Positions 18,769 through 28,864 of a DNA stretch of 50,112 nt are shown piece by piece. Source of the stretch: Snodgrassella communis (GTDB taxonomy: Bacteria; Pseudomonadota; Gammaproteobacteria; Burkholderiales; Neisseriaceae); the NCBI RefSeq assembly GCF_914768045.1, contig NZ_CAJZCD010000012.1, forward strand, positions 1 to 50,112, read 5' to 3'. A model generated the notes under the pieces. The model was given only the letters and a program-made list of their open reading frames with translations. It did not search any database and was not told the DNA's origin. A program made the translations under genes and the position numbers. How positions within the stretch are numbered: position 1 is the stretch's first letter; each line of letters begins with the position of its first letter.

Positions 18769-20949
18769 TTACATTTCCAGTGGATCAACATCAATTAGCC
18801 AGCGTGTGTGTGGATAGATTTTTTCCAGATGTTGTAGCCAGCTATGCCATATGGTGATGCTATGGTGTAGGTCACGCCGGTTTTTACTTTCCAGAAATAT
18901 CTGCGCCCGTTCGTAACCGGCCAGTCGAGCCATGAGCATTGGCACTGGCCCGAAAGCACTAACGCTGGTTGGTAATGGTTGTTGTTGCTTAATGCCCTGT
19001 AATGCCTGACGCAGTAGTTCCTGTGCTTGGCGCATGGTTTTGGCATCGGCACGGATGGCTGCCATATGGCTAAATGGCGGCATGCACAGATCCTGTCTTT
19101 CTGCCAGTTCGGCTGTAGCAAAGGTTACATAATTTTGGGTGGCCAGAGCTTGGTAAACTTTATGTTCAGGTTGTCGTGTTTGTACCCATACTTCACCTTT
19201 GTAGTTCGCGCGACCGGCACGGCCACTCACTTGCATTAGTTCGGCAAATAAACGTTCTGGTGCACGGAAGTCGGCACTATAGAGGCTGTTGTCAGCATTT
19301 AAAACCACCACCAGATTCAGATGGGGAAAGTCATGGCCTTTGGCCAGCATCTGGGTGCCAACCAGTATATCAATCTGCTGTTGCATGATTTTGCTATAGA
19401 TTGCTGCCCAGTCGTGCCGGTGTGCGGTACTGTCTCGGTCTACACGTAAGATGCGTGCATCGGGTAATAGGTGTTGCAAATCTTCTTCAATTCGTTGTGT
19501 TCCTTGACCAACGGCAGTTAAATCCTGATTACCACATTCAGGACAGCTGTGTGGAATACGTTGGTGGAAATCACAATGATGACAGCGTAACTGGCCGGCA
19601 TGCTGATGTAAAACCATTTTGGCTGAACAGTTTGGGCAACCAAAGATATGACCGCAGGCTGCACAAAATAAGGCTGGAGCAAAGCCACGCCGGTTTAGAT
19701 ATATCATGCTTAAGCCGCCGTTGGCAAAGTTGGTCTGTAGCTTTTGCTTGATGATATCGCTAAGGCCGTTATCTAATGGCAGTCGGCGAATATCCAGTAA
19801 ATGAATCTGCGGTAGTTGAGCGCTGGCATGGGCGCGTTCACTCAGTTGGAGTAGTTGGTAAGCTCCCTGCTGGGCTTTGTACCAGCTTTCCAATGATGGG
19901 GTAGCACTGCCCAGTACAATTGGACAATTTATCTGTTGGGCACGCCATACCGCCAGATCACGTGCCTGATAACGCAGCTCACTTTCTTGCTTGAATGAGT
20001 AATCATGCTCTTCGTCGACGACAATTAATCCTAGATTGTGCATGGGCGTAAATACGGCCAGTCGTGTGCCAATTACTAGCGCAGCCTGCCCCAGTGCAGC
20101 CTGAAGATAATTGCTGGTGCGCTGACCGGCAGCAGTCTGGCTATGTAATATGACGGTGACAGTTGATGGAAATCGCTGGCGTACACGTTGCATCAATTGT
20201 GGTGTAAGGTTGATTTCTGGTAATAGGAACAGAACCTGCCTGCCTTGTTGTAATACTTTGGCCATGATGTCGAAATAGACTTCGGTTTTGCCACTGCCGG
20301 TAATACCGTATAGCAAAAATGGGGCAAATTGGCCAAATTTGGCTTGTATCAATGTGCTGGCGTGCTGTTGTTGCTGATTAAGCTGATATGGGCTGGCTGG
20401 AATGCTACCGCAGACCGGAACAGGCTTGGCCTGTACCCAGCCCTGTTGCAGCCACTGGTTGAGGTAGTTCGTGGCCTGATTATGCTTGGCTTTAAGCTGT
20501 TGCAGTGTAGCTGGTGCGGATTGCAGACATTGCCACAAAGCATGTTGTTTGTGAAAGCGTGCCGGTGGTGCTGGCTGGATGCGGCCACTGTCGCTGAGTG
20601 TATACATCATCTCCTGATGCGGTAATGGTACGGCCTCGGGCTGGCGCAGGCCTTTGGGCAAGGCTGCCATGACTGCTTGTCCAAGCGGGTAGTGATAATA
20701 GCGGGCAGTAAAGCTGAGTAAGGCACGCCAGTCTGCGGGTAATTGCCAGTCTTCGGAGAGTATGGTTTCAATTGGCAGTATTTTATTAATATCAATTTTT
20801 GGCTGTACATTGCTTTCCCATACAATTGCTGCCACCAGACGTTTGCGAAAACGCACGGCCACACGTGTACCTGCCGGCAGGGCTGTGGGGTGCGCATAGG
20901 TAAGCAATGAGTACAGGGGCACGTTTAGTGCCAGTTGATGATAAATCAA
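18769..20949 (-). CDS. priA: Primosomal replication restart helicase PriA
   Basis: This 726-aa superfamily 2 helicase recognises stalled forks and reloads the replisome. It has an N-terminal 3'-end-binding domain (about 1-110), Walker A GITGSGKT at 215-222, a DEEH box in LIVVDEEHDYSFKQE, and a zinc-binding insertion with the paired cysteines CAACGHIFGCPNC...RCHHC...CPECG at about 430-475. Helicase motifs V/VI follow (GTQMLAKGHDFP, QVSGRAGR). Its length is typical (about 730). It is divergent from pyrB with about 250 bases between starts. Its downstream neighbour is convergent. Confidence 0.97.
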   Translation of the reverse strand: MIYHQLALNVPLYSLLTYAHPTALPAGTRVAVRFRKRLVAAIVWESNVQPKIDINKILPIETILSEDWQLPADWRALLSFTARYYHYPLGQAVMAALPKGLRQPEAVPLPHQEMMYTLSDSGRIQPAPPARFHKQHALWQCLQSAPATLQQLKAKHNQATNYLNQWLQQGWVQAKPVPVCGSIPASPYQLNQQQQHASTLIQAKFGQFAPFLLYGITGSGKTEVYFDIMAKVLQQGRQVLFLLPEINLTPQLMQRVRQRFPSTVTVILHSQTAAGQRTSNYLQAALGQAALVIGTRLAVFTPMHNLGLIVVDEEHDYSFKQESELRYQARDLAVWRAQQINCPIVLGSATPSLESWYKAQQGAYQLLQLSERAHASAQLPQIHLLDIRRLPLDNGLSDIIKQKLQTNFANGGLSMIYLNRRGFAPALFCAACGHIFGCPNCSAKMVLHQHAGQLRCHHCDFHQRIPHSCPECGNQDLTAVGQGTQRIEEDLQHLLPDARILRVDRDSTAHRHDWAAIYSKIMQQQIDILVGTQMLAKGHDFPHLNLVVVLNADNSLYSADFRAPERLFAELMQVSGRAGRANYKGEVWVQTRQPEHKVYQALATQNYVTFATAELAERQDLCMPPFSHMAAIRADAKTMRQAQELLRQALQGIKQQQPLPTSVSAFGPVPMLMARLAGYERAQIFLESKNRRDLHHSITIWHSWLQHLEKIYPHTRWLIDVDPLEM

Positions 20950-21065
20950 TGGAAACAGAAATAAAAAATACTGTGAATTGTTTATTGTAACTCAAAGTAG
21001 CTAGCTTTTATCAATGCGCTGTTTATGAGATAATTTATATTAGTTTATTATGGGGTTACTGTGTG

Positions 21066-21128
21066 ATGTGGATGCTTGTAGCTGGTTTTACATATTGTTT
21101 GGAGCAGGTGTTACTTGAAAGCAGTTAA
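21066..21128 (+). CDS. Possible 20-residue leader peptide of pyrBI
   Basis: A short ORF begins at the ATG at 21066, with GGGG about ten bases upstream, and stops at 21128. Its stop lies 13 bases before the terminator-like hairpin at 21142. This geometry is reminiscent of the pyrBI leader of enteric bacteria, where translation of a leader peptide coupled to UTP level controls a terminator. The codons here are not especially rich in U runs. The call is positional only. Confidence 0.35.
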   Translation: MWMLVAGFTYCLEQVLLESS

Positions 21129-21141
21129 TTACCGTATGTAT

Positions 21142-21165
21142 ACCCGTTTATATACGGGTTTTTTT
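21142..21165 (+). terminator. Attenuator-like terminator in the pyrB leader
   Basis: The stem ACCCGT (21142-21147) with ACGGGT (21154-21159) is followed by seven T. It lies between divergent promoters and ends 31 bases before the pyrB ATG, so it can only act on the pyrB transcript. An overlapping alternative pairing is possible, CCGTAT (21132-21137) with ATACGG (21152-21157), as in attenuators. Pyrimidine control is inferred from context. Confidence 0.65.
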
Positions 21166-21196
21166 GTGCCTATTGATAAATGCTGAAGGTTAAATT

Positions 21197-22138
21197 ATGG
21201 ATAATCCGCTGTATCGCCAACATTTCATTTCTGTTAATGATTTATCTACTGCGCAACTGGAATTTTTGCTGGTGCTTGCTTTGCAGTTAAAACAGCAGCC
21301 ACAGGCTGATTTATTGCATGGACGTTTGATTGGTTCGTGTTTTTTTGAGCCATCTACCCGCACCCGCTTATCATTTGAAACGGCTATTCAACGGTTAGGC
21401 GGTAAGGTTATCGGCTTTGCCGATGGAGCCAATACCAGTGCTAAAAAAGGGGAAACGCTGGCAGATACTGCACGGATTATCAGTAATTATGCAGATGCAA
21501 TTGTGATGCGTCATCCGAAAGATGGTGCAGCGCGTGTGGTAAGTGAATTTGCTCATGTACCGGTAATTAATGCTGGTGATGGAACCAATCAGCATCCGTC
21601 GCAAACGCTGCTTGATTTGGTCACGATATATGAAACTCAGGGGCGTTTGCAAAATTTAAAAATTGCTTTGGTGGGCGATTTAAAATATGGCCGTACGGTT
21701 CATTCACTGGCGCAGGCACTTAGCCGTTGGGGTTGTGAGTTTATATTTGTTGCTCCGCCAACGCTGGCGATGCCGGTCTATATTTGTGAACAGCTGGATA
21801 TTAACGGTGTAGCCTATCGGACTTCCGACAGTCTGGAAGAGGCACTGGCATGGGCTGATATTCTGTATATGACTCGTATCCAGCGTGAGCGTTTTGATGA
21901 ACAGGAATTTGCCAGAATCAGTGGTCACTTTAGCCTGTGTGCTGCTATGCTGAAACAGGCCAAACCAAATATGCGTATTCTGCATCCTTTACCGCGTGTG
22001 GATGAGATTCATGCGGATGTTGATAATAGTATTCATGCCTATTACTTTCAGCAGGCGAATAATGGGATGTATGCGCGTCAGGCTATTCTGGCAGCTATTC
22101 TGAATGAACATATTGATGCAATCAGTGTAAAAGGATAA
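21197..22138 (+). CDS. pyrB: Aspartate carbamoyltransferase catalytic subunit
   Basis: This enzyme condenses carbamoyl phosphate and aspartate, the first committed step of pyrimidine synthesis. The 313-aa protein has the carbamoyl phosphate loop [12 protein letters not shown] with S53-T-R-T-R57, the mobile Lys loop ([13 protein letters not shown]), HPSQTLLDL and the HPLPRVDEI block near the C-terminus. The start is fixed by GAAGG before the ATG. The regulatory-subunit gene starts four bases after its stop, so a class B (c6r6) holoenzyme is expected. An attenuator-like hairpin lies directly upstream. Confidence 0.97.
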   Translation: MDNPLYRQHFISVNDLSTAQLEFLLVLALQLKQQPQADLLHGRLIGSCFFEPSTRTRLSFETAIQRLGGKVIGFADGANTSAKKGETLADTARIISNYADAIVMRHPKDGAARVVSEFAHVPVINAGDGTNQHPSQTLLDLVTIYETQGRLQNLKIALVGDLKYGRTVHSLAQALSRWGCEFIFVAPPTLAMPVYICEQLDINGVAYRTSDSLEEALAWADILYMTRIQRERFDEQEFARISGHFSLCAAMLKQAKPNMRILHPLPRVDEIHADVDNSIHAYYFQQANNGMYARQAILAAILNEHIDAISVKG

Positions 22139-22142
22139 ACAG

Positions 22143-22604
22143 ATGATGAATCAGACCAAGCTGAGTGTTGAGGCAATAAAAGACGGCACAGTAATTGATC
22201 ACATTCCGGTAGGGCAGGGATTGACCATTTTGCGCCAGTTCAGGTTGCTGCATTCTGGTAATGCGGTTACTGTGGGGTTTAATCTGAGCAGCCATTCTAG
22301 TGGCAGCAAGGATATTATTAAAATATCTGGCCAATTTCTCGATGATGCTGCTGCCAACCGCTTAGCTCTGTTTGCACCACAGGCCACTGTTAATGATATC
22401 GAAAATTTTTGTGTGGTACGCAAACGCACACTTTCTTTGCCAGAAAGTATTACTGAAGTGTTTCGTTGTCCGAACAGTAATTGTGCCAGTCATGATGAAC
22501 CGGTACAGAGTCATTTTTCGGTGCGGGTTAGTCATGGCGAAACACGTTTGCGTTGTCATTATTGCGAAAAAACGTTTGCACGGGAATTGGTAGTTGAAGC
22601 TTAG
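22143..22604 (+). CDS. pyrI: Aspartate carbamoyltransferase regulatory subunit
   Basis: This 153-aa subunit mediates CTP/ATP control of PyrB. The N-terminal nucleotide-binding domain is followed by the structural zinc site with Cys109, Cys114, Cys138 and Cys141, positions identical to those of the E. coli protein. Two adjacent ATG codons open the frame, and the first has AAGGA upstream, inside the pyrB end. It is cotranscribed with pyrB. It is convergent with fghA, with only 24 bases between stops and no visible terminator. Confidence 0.96.
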   Translation: MMNQTKLSVEAIKDGTVIDHIPVGQGLTILRQFRLLHSGNAVTVGFNLSSHSSGSKDIIKISGQFLDDAAANRLALFAPQATVNDIENFCVVRKRTLSLPESITEVFRCPNSNCASHDEPVQSHFSVRVSHGETRLRCHYCEKTFARELVVEA

Positions 22605-22628
22605 TTGTTACTCTGCTCGACTGTTGAT

Positions 22629-23471
22629 TTATAATCCGAATGCTTCAGCATGAAAGCTGATATGGCTTTCGATAAACGTGCTAACAAAATAGTAACTGTG
22701 ATCGTAATTTTTGCGCAGGTGATAACGGATATTAACGCCTTTGAATCTGGCTGCCTGAACGAAGTCTTGTGGGTGTAATTGCGCTGGGTAGTATTCGTCC
22801 ACACTGCCCTGATCAATAAGAATGGGGAATGGTGGCGGATTTTGGCTGATCAGCTCAGTGCTGTCATATATAGCCCAGTCTGCCTGATTCTTTCCCAGAT
22901 AGGCGGTAAATGCTTCTTGACCCCATGTTCCGGCAATCGGATGAGCAATAGGAGCAAATGCCGATACCGCGAGATAACGCTGTGGGTTTTTCAGGGCAAT
23001 CATCAATGCACCATGTCCACCCATGCTGTGCCCACACAGACTACGCTGCTCATTGACCGGAAAATGCTTTTCGATGAGTTCGGGCAGTTCTGTCACTACA
23101 TAATCGTACATCTGATAGTGCTGAACCCATGGTTGTTGAGTGGCATTAACGTAAAATCCGGCACCTTGTCCCAAACTGTAGATATCAGCATTGGCAACAT
23201 TTGTGCCTCGCGGGCTGGTATCCGGCATGACCAGTACTATGCCCCATTCAGCAGCAAAACGCTGTGCACCACTCTTAATGGAAAAATTTTCATCGGTACA
23301 GGTAAGCCCGCCTAAACAGTACACTACAGGTAGTCGGTAGCCCTGTAAGGCACGTGATGGCAGGTACACGGAAAAAGTCATGTCGCACTGGTTATAGCGA
23401 CTGTAATGCCGATAGCGTCGTTGTTCGCCGTTAAATAGTTGGTGGGTAGCCAGCAGGGTGATTTCAGGCAT
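22629..23471 (-). CDS. fghA: S-formylglutathione hydrolase
   Basis: This 280-aa alpha/beta hydrolase (esterase D family) releases formate and glutathione in formaldehyde detoxification. The nucleophile is Ser149 in GHSMGGHGAL. The Asp (LIDQGSVDEYYP) and His (RKNYDHSYYF) of the triad are near the C-terminus. The family block YCLGGLTCTDENF is at 51-63. It lies 52 bases downstream of the dehydrogenase that makes its substrate, on the same strand. Confidence 0.96.
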   Translation of the reverse strand: MPEITLLATHQLFNGEQRRYRHYSRYNQCDMTFSVYLPSRALQGYRLPVVYCLGGLTCTDENFSIKSGAQRFAAEWGIVLVMPDTSPRGTNVANADIYSLGQGAGFYVNATQQPWVQHYQMYDYVVTELPELIEKHFPVNEQRSLCGHSMGGHGALMIALKNPQRYLAVSAFAPIAHPIAGTWGQEAFTAYLGKNQADWAIYDSTELISQNPPPFPILIDQGSVDEYYPAQLHPQDFVQAARFKGVNIRYHLRKNYDHSYYFVSTFIESHISFHAEAFGL

Positions 23472-23523
23472 TTCAGTTTATCTGCGTTGGTTTAATGTAA
23501 ATAGATTATGTGCACACTTTTGT

Positions 23524-24946
<1,423 letters not shown>

Positions 24947-25780
24947 TTAAGTAAAATTCGTCCACACTGGCTGGCATATTGGTGGTAATGGCGGGCAGCA
25001 GCCAATCAAACCACCGCCAAAATCACCATCGCGGTGAAAATCACTGCCGCAACTGGCTAGAAATCCGAATTGTTGTGCCAGTAAGGCATAGTTCAGACGG
25101 TCGTTCTGGCTGGAACGTCCACTGTGTACCTCTATAGCTGTACCACCACAGGCCTTAAAATCACTAAACAGATTGCGACGGGCAGTAGCCGACAGATCAT
25201 AGCGCATTGGGTGTGCGATTACAGCAATACCACCAGCGTGCCGGATAGCAGCGACAACCTCAGTCAGTTCCGCCCACTGATGTTTGACGCTACAAGATTT
25301 ACCATCGCCCAGATATTTGCGGAAAGCATCCGCTTTTTTGTTTACATGGCCAGTATTGACTAGAAAATCAGCAATATGGGTTCGTGTCACCATATCTATA
25401 TTGGTAGCCAGTGCCAGTGTACCTTCATAAGCACCACTAATACCCTTTTTGGCCAGCTTCTCGGCAATGCTCTGTAAACGTTGCAGGCGGCCACTGCGCA
25501 GACGCTGGAGCAGGGTTTGCAATCTTTCGTCTTCCAGTGCGATATTCAGGCCAACTATATGAATGGTGCGCCCACGCCAGCTTACTGATACTTCCACGCC
25601 ATTAATTAAAGTTATTCCTGCTTGCGTTGCCTGTAAACGTGCAGCAGCCACACCACCGGTGTGGTCGTGGTCTGTCAGTGCTAGGAGTGTACAGCCATTG
25701 GCTTGCGCTCGCTGTACAATTTCTGCTGGTGTCAGGGCGCCATCGGAAACAGTAGAATGGCAATGTAAGTCGATACTCAT
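24947..25780 (-). CDS. rnm: PHP-domain 5'-3' exoribonuclease/phosphoesterase (RNase AM / YciV family)
   Basis: This 277-aa PHP-family metal-dependent enzyme has the metal-binding N-terminal motif DLHCHSTVSDG (Asp4, His6, His8), LLALTDHDHTGG, and the C-terminal SCGSDFHRDGDFGGG. E. coli Rnm/YciV trims 5' ends of RNAs, including 23S precursors, and also acts on 3',5'-bisphosphonucleotides; assignment to this subgroup is by length and motifs. Its ATG overlaps the stop of the 57-aa gene upstream (ATGA), so it is the last gene of a tightly coupled operon. Confidence 0.85.
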   Translation of the reverse strand: MSIDLHCHSTVSDGALTPAEIVQRAQANGCTLLALTDHDHTGGVAAARLQATQAGITLINGVEVSVSWRGRTIHIVGLNIALEDERLQTLLQRLRSGRLQRLQSIAEKLAKKGISGAYEGTLALATNIDMVTRTHIADFLVNTGHVNKKADAFRKYLGDGKSCSVKHQWAELTEVVAAIRHAGGIAVIAHPMRYDLSATARRNLFSDFKACGGTAIEVHSGRSSQNDRLNYALLAQQFGFLASCGSDFHRDGDFGGGLIGCCPPLPPICQPVWTNFT

Positions 25781-25950
25781 GGGTTATTTCCAGCTGTATA
25801 AGATGATGTGGCCGGTTGCGTCTGCTGTGCTTGATAGGCGGCTTTTTCGCGGTAATAAACCTGCCAGACACAGGCATCGCCACAATCGTTGTTGCAGCAC
25901 TCTCCGTCTTCCGGTGGCACGGGCGCAGTTAATAATTCTGGAGTATTCAT
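25777..25950 (-). CDS. 57-aa oxidoreductase-like Cys-rich protein
   Basis: This small gene, below usual ORF length cutoffs, runs from the ATG at 25950 to a TGA that overlaps the next start. The product begins MNTPELLTAPVPPEDGECC, continues with NNDCGDACVWQVYYREKAAY and ends in a Ser/Thr/Pro-rich tail. The CC-x3-C-x3-C-VW-x-VY arrangement is the usual pattern of the Oxidored-like domain (PF09791), whose biochemical role is not established. Overlaps on both sides (ATGA at start and stop) are strong evidence that it is real and translated with its neighbours. Confidence 0.85.
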   Translation of the reverse strand: MNTPELLTAPVPPEDGECCNNDCGDACVWQVYYREKAAYQAQQTQPATSSYTAGNNP

Positions 25951-26171
25951 GCCTGACTATTAATAATGCAGATTTCATTGTCCGCTAGCTGGATACAGTC
26001 ACCAACAACAATTTTTGCTGTTTTGCGTGTTTCCGGCTGGTGATTGCGCAGTACTTTGCCTTCTGTAATCAGTTGTTTGGCACGTCCGCCGCTTTCTGCC
26101 AGTCCGGCCAGTTTAAGTAAATCACATAATGCAATATAAGGATGTCCGGCTAAATCGAATTGCTGTTTCAT
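25947..26171 (-). CDS. S4-like RNA-binding protein (YbcJ type)
   Basis: This single-domain S4 protein of about 74 aa starts at the ATG at 26171. Its core is LCDLLKLAGLAESGGRAKQLITEGKVLRNHQPETRKTAKIVVGDCIQL. The S4 fold (alpha-L RNA-binding motif) is complete: AESGGRAK is the turn, GKVLRNHQ the first strand and GDCIQL the last strand. Members bind structured RNA and are linked to ribosome or RNA-quality functions. The open frame extends to 26219, but the added 16 residues are unlike the family. It is the first gene of an operon with a Cys-rich protein and a PHP ribonuclease, a plausible RNA-processing context. Confidence 0.82.
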   Translation of the reverse strand: MKQQFDLAGHPYIALCDLLKLAGLAESGGRAKQLITEGKVLRNHQPETRKTAKIVVGDCIQLADNEICIINSQA

Positions 26172-26300
26172 CTGTTGTGCCTTTAAATAAATGGCTATTG
26201 TAGCGATTATCTGCTTCAAGCAGAATATTGTATGCTGGAGTGGCTACGCTAGGCGCATAAAATATGTTATGGTTAAAGCAGAATTTACCGGAGAATTGTT

Positions 26301-27458
26301 GTGGATACCCTTGACTGGTTACGTCAACTCATTGCTTTTGATACTACTAGCCGTCAGAGTAATTTGGCCTTGATTAATCATGTGGCCAGTTATCTAGAAA
26401 GCAGGAAACTGTCGCCATGGCTGGCACATAATGTAAGCGGCGACAAAGCTAATTTGTTTGTAACCATTGCTGCATCTGACGGTAGTACCTCAGGCGGGCT
26501 GGTGTTTTCTGGTCATACTGATGTAGTGCCGGTAGACGGACAAGACTGGCTTTCTGATCCGTTTGTGGCTGATGTGCGTGATGGTTGTGTTTATGGTCGC
26601 GGTAGCAGTGACATGAAAGGTTTTATTGCCAGTGTGCTCGCCGCGGTTCCGGCCATGCAGGCAGCCAGATTGAAAAGGCCATTACATATCGCCTTGTCTT
26701 TTGATGAAGAAATTGGCTGTCTCGGTGCGCCGATTATGTTGGCGGAGCTGGAGAAGCGGGGTTTGCAGCCACAATCTTGTATTGTGGGTGAACCCACATC
26801 TATGCAGATGGTGGTGGCTCACAAAGGTATCCATACGTTCTGTTGTGAAGTACACGGTAAGAATGCCCATTCTTCGCTTACACCTAATGGCGTGAATGCA
26901 ATTGAGTATGCTGCTCGCCTGATTGTATTTATCAACCAGTTGGCGCAACAGTTACAGCAGCGGGCTGATTTAGATCATGCTTTTGATGTACCGTTTGCTA
27001 CAGTATCTACTGGCCTGATTCGGGGTGGTACGGCCATCAATATTGTGCCTGACTACTGTGCTTTTGAATTTGATTACCGCAATCTGCCGCATATGACAGT
27101 TGAAGAACTGATTAAACCAGTTGAGCACTATATAACAACTGAGCTCTTGCCAGCCATGCAGGCAGTTGCACCAGAGGCAACAATTAAACTAACGCATAAT
27201 GTACAGGTACCGGCCTTGAATGATGTGGATAATCAGCAGTTATATGCTTTAATTAACCAACTGGTGGATACGGATCAGCGCGCTAAAGTTGCCTATGTTA
27301 CCGAAGGTGGACAGTTTCAGAATAGTGGTATCAGTACGGTAGTGTGTGGTCCCGGCAGTATTACAGTGGCACACAAAGCCAATGAATATATTGAACTGGA
27401 GCAGCTGAATCGTTGTGACCATTTCTTGCACAGGCTGATTCAGGCGCAAAGTCTGTAA
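26301..27458 (+). CDS. argE: Acetylornithine deacetylase
   Basis: This 385-aa M20-family zinc peptidase-like enzyme releases acetate from N-acetylornithine in arginine synthesis. Metal ligands His72 and Asp74 are in FSGHTDVVPV. The catalytic/metal Glu pair is in SFDEEIGCLGAP, and KGIHTFCCEVHGKNAHSS marks the dimerisation lid. The C-terminal His is in GPGSITVAHKANEYIE. The start is GTG at 26301 with GGAG upstream. Its length is as expected (about 380-390). It is divergent from the S4 operon. Confidence 0.95.
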   Translation: MDTLDWLRQLIAFDTTSRQSNLALINHVASYLESRKLSPWLAHNVSGDKANLFVTIAASDGSTSGGLVFSGHTDVVPVDGQDWLSDPFVADVRDGCVYGRGSSDMKGFIASVLAAVPAMQAARLKRPLHIALSFDEEIGCLGAPIMLAELEKRGLQPQSCIVGEPTSMQMVVAHKGIHTFCCEVHGKNAHSSLTPNGVNAIEYAARLIVFINQLAQQLQQRADLDHAFDVPFATVSTGLIRGGTAINIVPDYCAFEFDYRNLPHMTVEELIKPVEHYITTELLPAMQAVAPEATIKLTHNVQVPALNDVDNQQLYALINQLVDTDQRAKVAYVTEGGQFQNSGISTVVCGPGSITVAHKANEYIELEQLNRCDHFLHRLIQAQSL

Positions 27459-27634
27459 CATTTGTATTAAAGCGATACTTTTGATTTGTGCTACATAATA
27501 GCATGTTGTTGTTAAAAATATTTTATTAGGTGTATGCTGGCTGTCAATATAATTGAAAACATTAACACTGCGCTACTAAATATACTTGGTGGTTTGATTA
27601 CTGGCTGATAATAACCGAATAACAGGAAAATCAG

Positions 27635-28033
27635 ATGACAACGAAACGCATTTTGCCTACAGGGATATTGTTATTATCCTTGATGCTATCCAATATGGTT
27701 GTACAGGCTAATGAAGTAAATGTATATATGAATGCGATTACGATGAGCTATGCGCGCTTTAATGCGGCGCAAACAGTGGCTGATGCCAGCAAGGCTTTAG
27801 CCAGTATGCGTACTGCTGCTGTGGCGGCTCGGGCGCAAAAACCATACGGGCTGACAAACGCTGCGGCGAATAATCTTAAATTACGGCTGTATCAGTCTGA
27901 AGTAGATAAGTTAATTGCTGAGATCGATAAAACCAGTAGGCTGGTTAATGCAGGAAAAATGGCGCAGGCCAAAATGGAAGGTAAAAAGATACTGCAATTA
28001 CGCGATGAAGGGCATGCGGCGATGAAGCGCTGA
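27635..28033 (+). CDS. cybC: Cytochrome b562
   Basis: This 132-aa periplasmic four-helix-bundle haem protein has a signal peptide to about residue 25 (cut after VQA). The mature part aligns with E. coli cytochrome b562: an axial Met at residue 32 (mature position 7, in VYMNAITM) and an axial His at 127 in RDEGHAAMKR near the C-terminus. The helix-2 block ADASKALASMRTAAVAARAQKP is clearly recognisable. Haem is non-covalent, since no CXXCH is present. The physiological partner is unknown. It is a single gene with AACAGGA before the ATG. Confidence 0.85.
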   Translation: MTTKRILPTGILLLSLMLSNMVVQANEVNVYMNAITMSYARFNAAQTVADASKALASMRTAAVAARAQKPYGLTNAAANNLKLRLYQSEVDKLIAEIDKTSRLVNAGKMAQAKMEGKKILQLRDEGHAAMKR

Positions 28034-28456
28034 AATAGCTATAGATTAGGTCTTTGATATATCAAAATGAAAATAATACAGATATAGAATGCAAAAAGCC
28101 TGGTTCCGCCCCTTAAAAGCTAAAGAACCAGGAAACATAGACAAACAAAGCGGTAATGGATAATGACCAGAATTAGTGATGCTGTACTGACATTACCCAG
28201 AATTCTTTAGGTAAATTCCTTTTTGAAACATTTCTTCACCCCCTTTGCTACACTCAGAAAACTGTAGCGATTAATTCAAAAAATACTAAACTTAATAAAT
28301 ACAATGTTATAAAAACCAATTATGTCATTAACGATTAGGATATTCAATCAGTCATACTGCCAAGTTTAACCGTTAAATAATCAGTTTTTAAGCTAATTCA
28401 GTTTATATCTGATAAATGAGTATGTATCAGGTTTAAAAGAATTGTTTTCACGCAGA
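28034..28456. other. Gene-poor AT-rich region after cybC
   Basis: About 420 bases without a supported gene. The only structure I see is the hairpin at 28099-28132. The rest is AT-rich with scattered stops in all frames. Confidence 0.5.
28091..28132 (-). terminator. Hairpin with T tract on the minus strand
   Basis: An eight-pair perfect stem, CCTGGTTC (28099-28106) with GAACCAGG (28125-28132), has an 18-base loop. Read on the minus strand it is followed by CTTTTTGC, so it suits transcripts arriving from the right (28.4-28.9 kb). On the plus strand, where cybC ends 66 bases before, there is no T tract. Confidence 0.5.
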
Positions 28457-28864
28457 TCAATGTAATAGGACTTCGATGAAGTCTGCGCATTGTTCATTAA
28501 AATCATCGAAGGAGGAAACAGGCGTAACATGTACGCTTCCAAATGGCGGCTTCCCGCCACAAAAGTAGTCATAAACACTGCCCTTCCTGATTATTCTAAC
28601 CAAACCGCTATGCGCTTCCAGACGCATGGGGCGGCAGAAGAATGGCAAGGCTGGAAGACCGTTAATCAGAACCGGCAGGCGTAAAGCCTCCCTGCCATTG
28701 TCTACCATGGGAAAGGTATGCCAATGACTTGGTGAACAGAATACAAAACACCACAATATAAAAAATATTAGTGGTTTATCTGTCTGATAAAACAGCCTTC
28801 CAGAGCTGGCCGTACTATTTAATACAGCCTGATCATGATACTGGGGGATAATTATATTTGTCAA
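28457..28864 (-). CDS. Uncertain ORF in a locally GC-richer island
   Basis: This open frame of 135 codons has only a weak TTG start; a better start may be an internal ATG at the VDNGREALRLPVLINGLPAL segment. The product has a hydrophobic stretch early (IFFILWCFVFC) and ends VSSFDDFNEQCADFIEVLLH. I do not recognise it. A 64-codon frame on the opposite strand (28490-28684) covers the same bases, so at most one of the two is real. The bases at 28440-28800 are richer in GC than both flanks, which suggests a distinct origin such as a phage or satellite remnant. The minus-strand hairpin at 28091 would fit a minus-strand transcript. Confidence 0.3.
   Translation of the reverse strand: MTNIIIPQYHDQAVLNSTASSGRLFYQTDKPLIFFILWCFVFCSPSHWHTFPMVDNGREALRLPVLINGLPALPFFCRPMRLEAHSGLVRIIRKGSVYDYFCGGKPPFGSVHVTPVSSFDDFNEQCADFIEVLLH

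Noticed and set aside
18795-20995. Several long frames overlapping priA on both strands
   Set aside because: They are shadow frames of priA, which has all helicase and zinc motifs in order.
22740-22760. GCTGCCTGAA, identical to the core of the Simonsiella-type DNA uptake sequence; also TTCAGGCAGC at about 43347
   Set aside because: I noticed just two copies in 50 kb, both inside conserved coding sequence. A genuine uptake sequence would occur about once per kilobase and often in intergenic terminators.
28490-28684. 64-codon plus-strand ORF
   Set aside because: It overlaps the longer minus-strand frame; neither has a good ribosome site and I recognise neither product.
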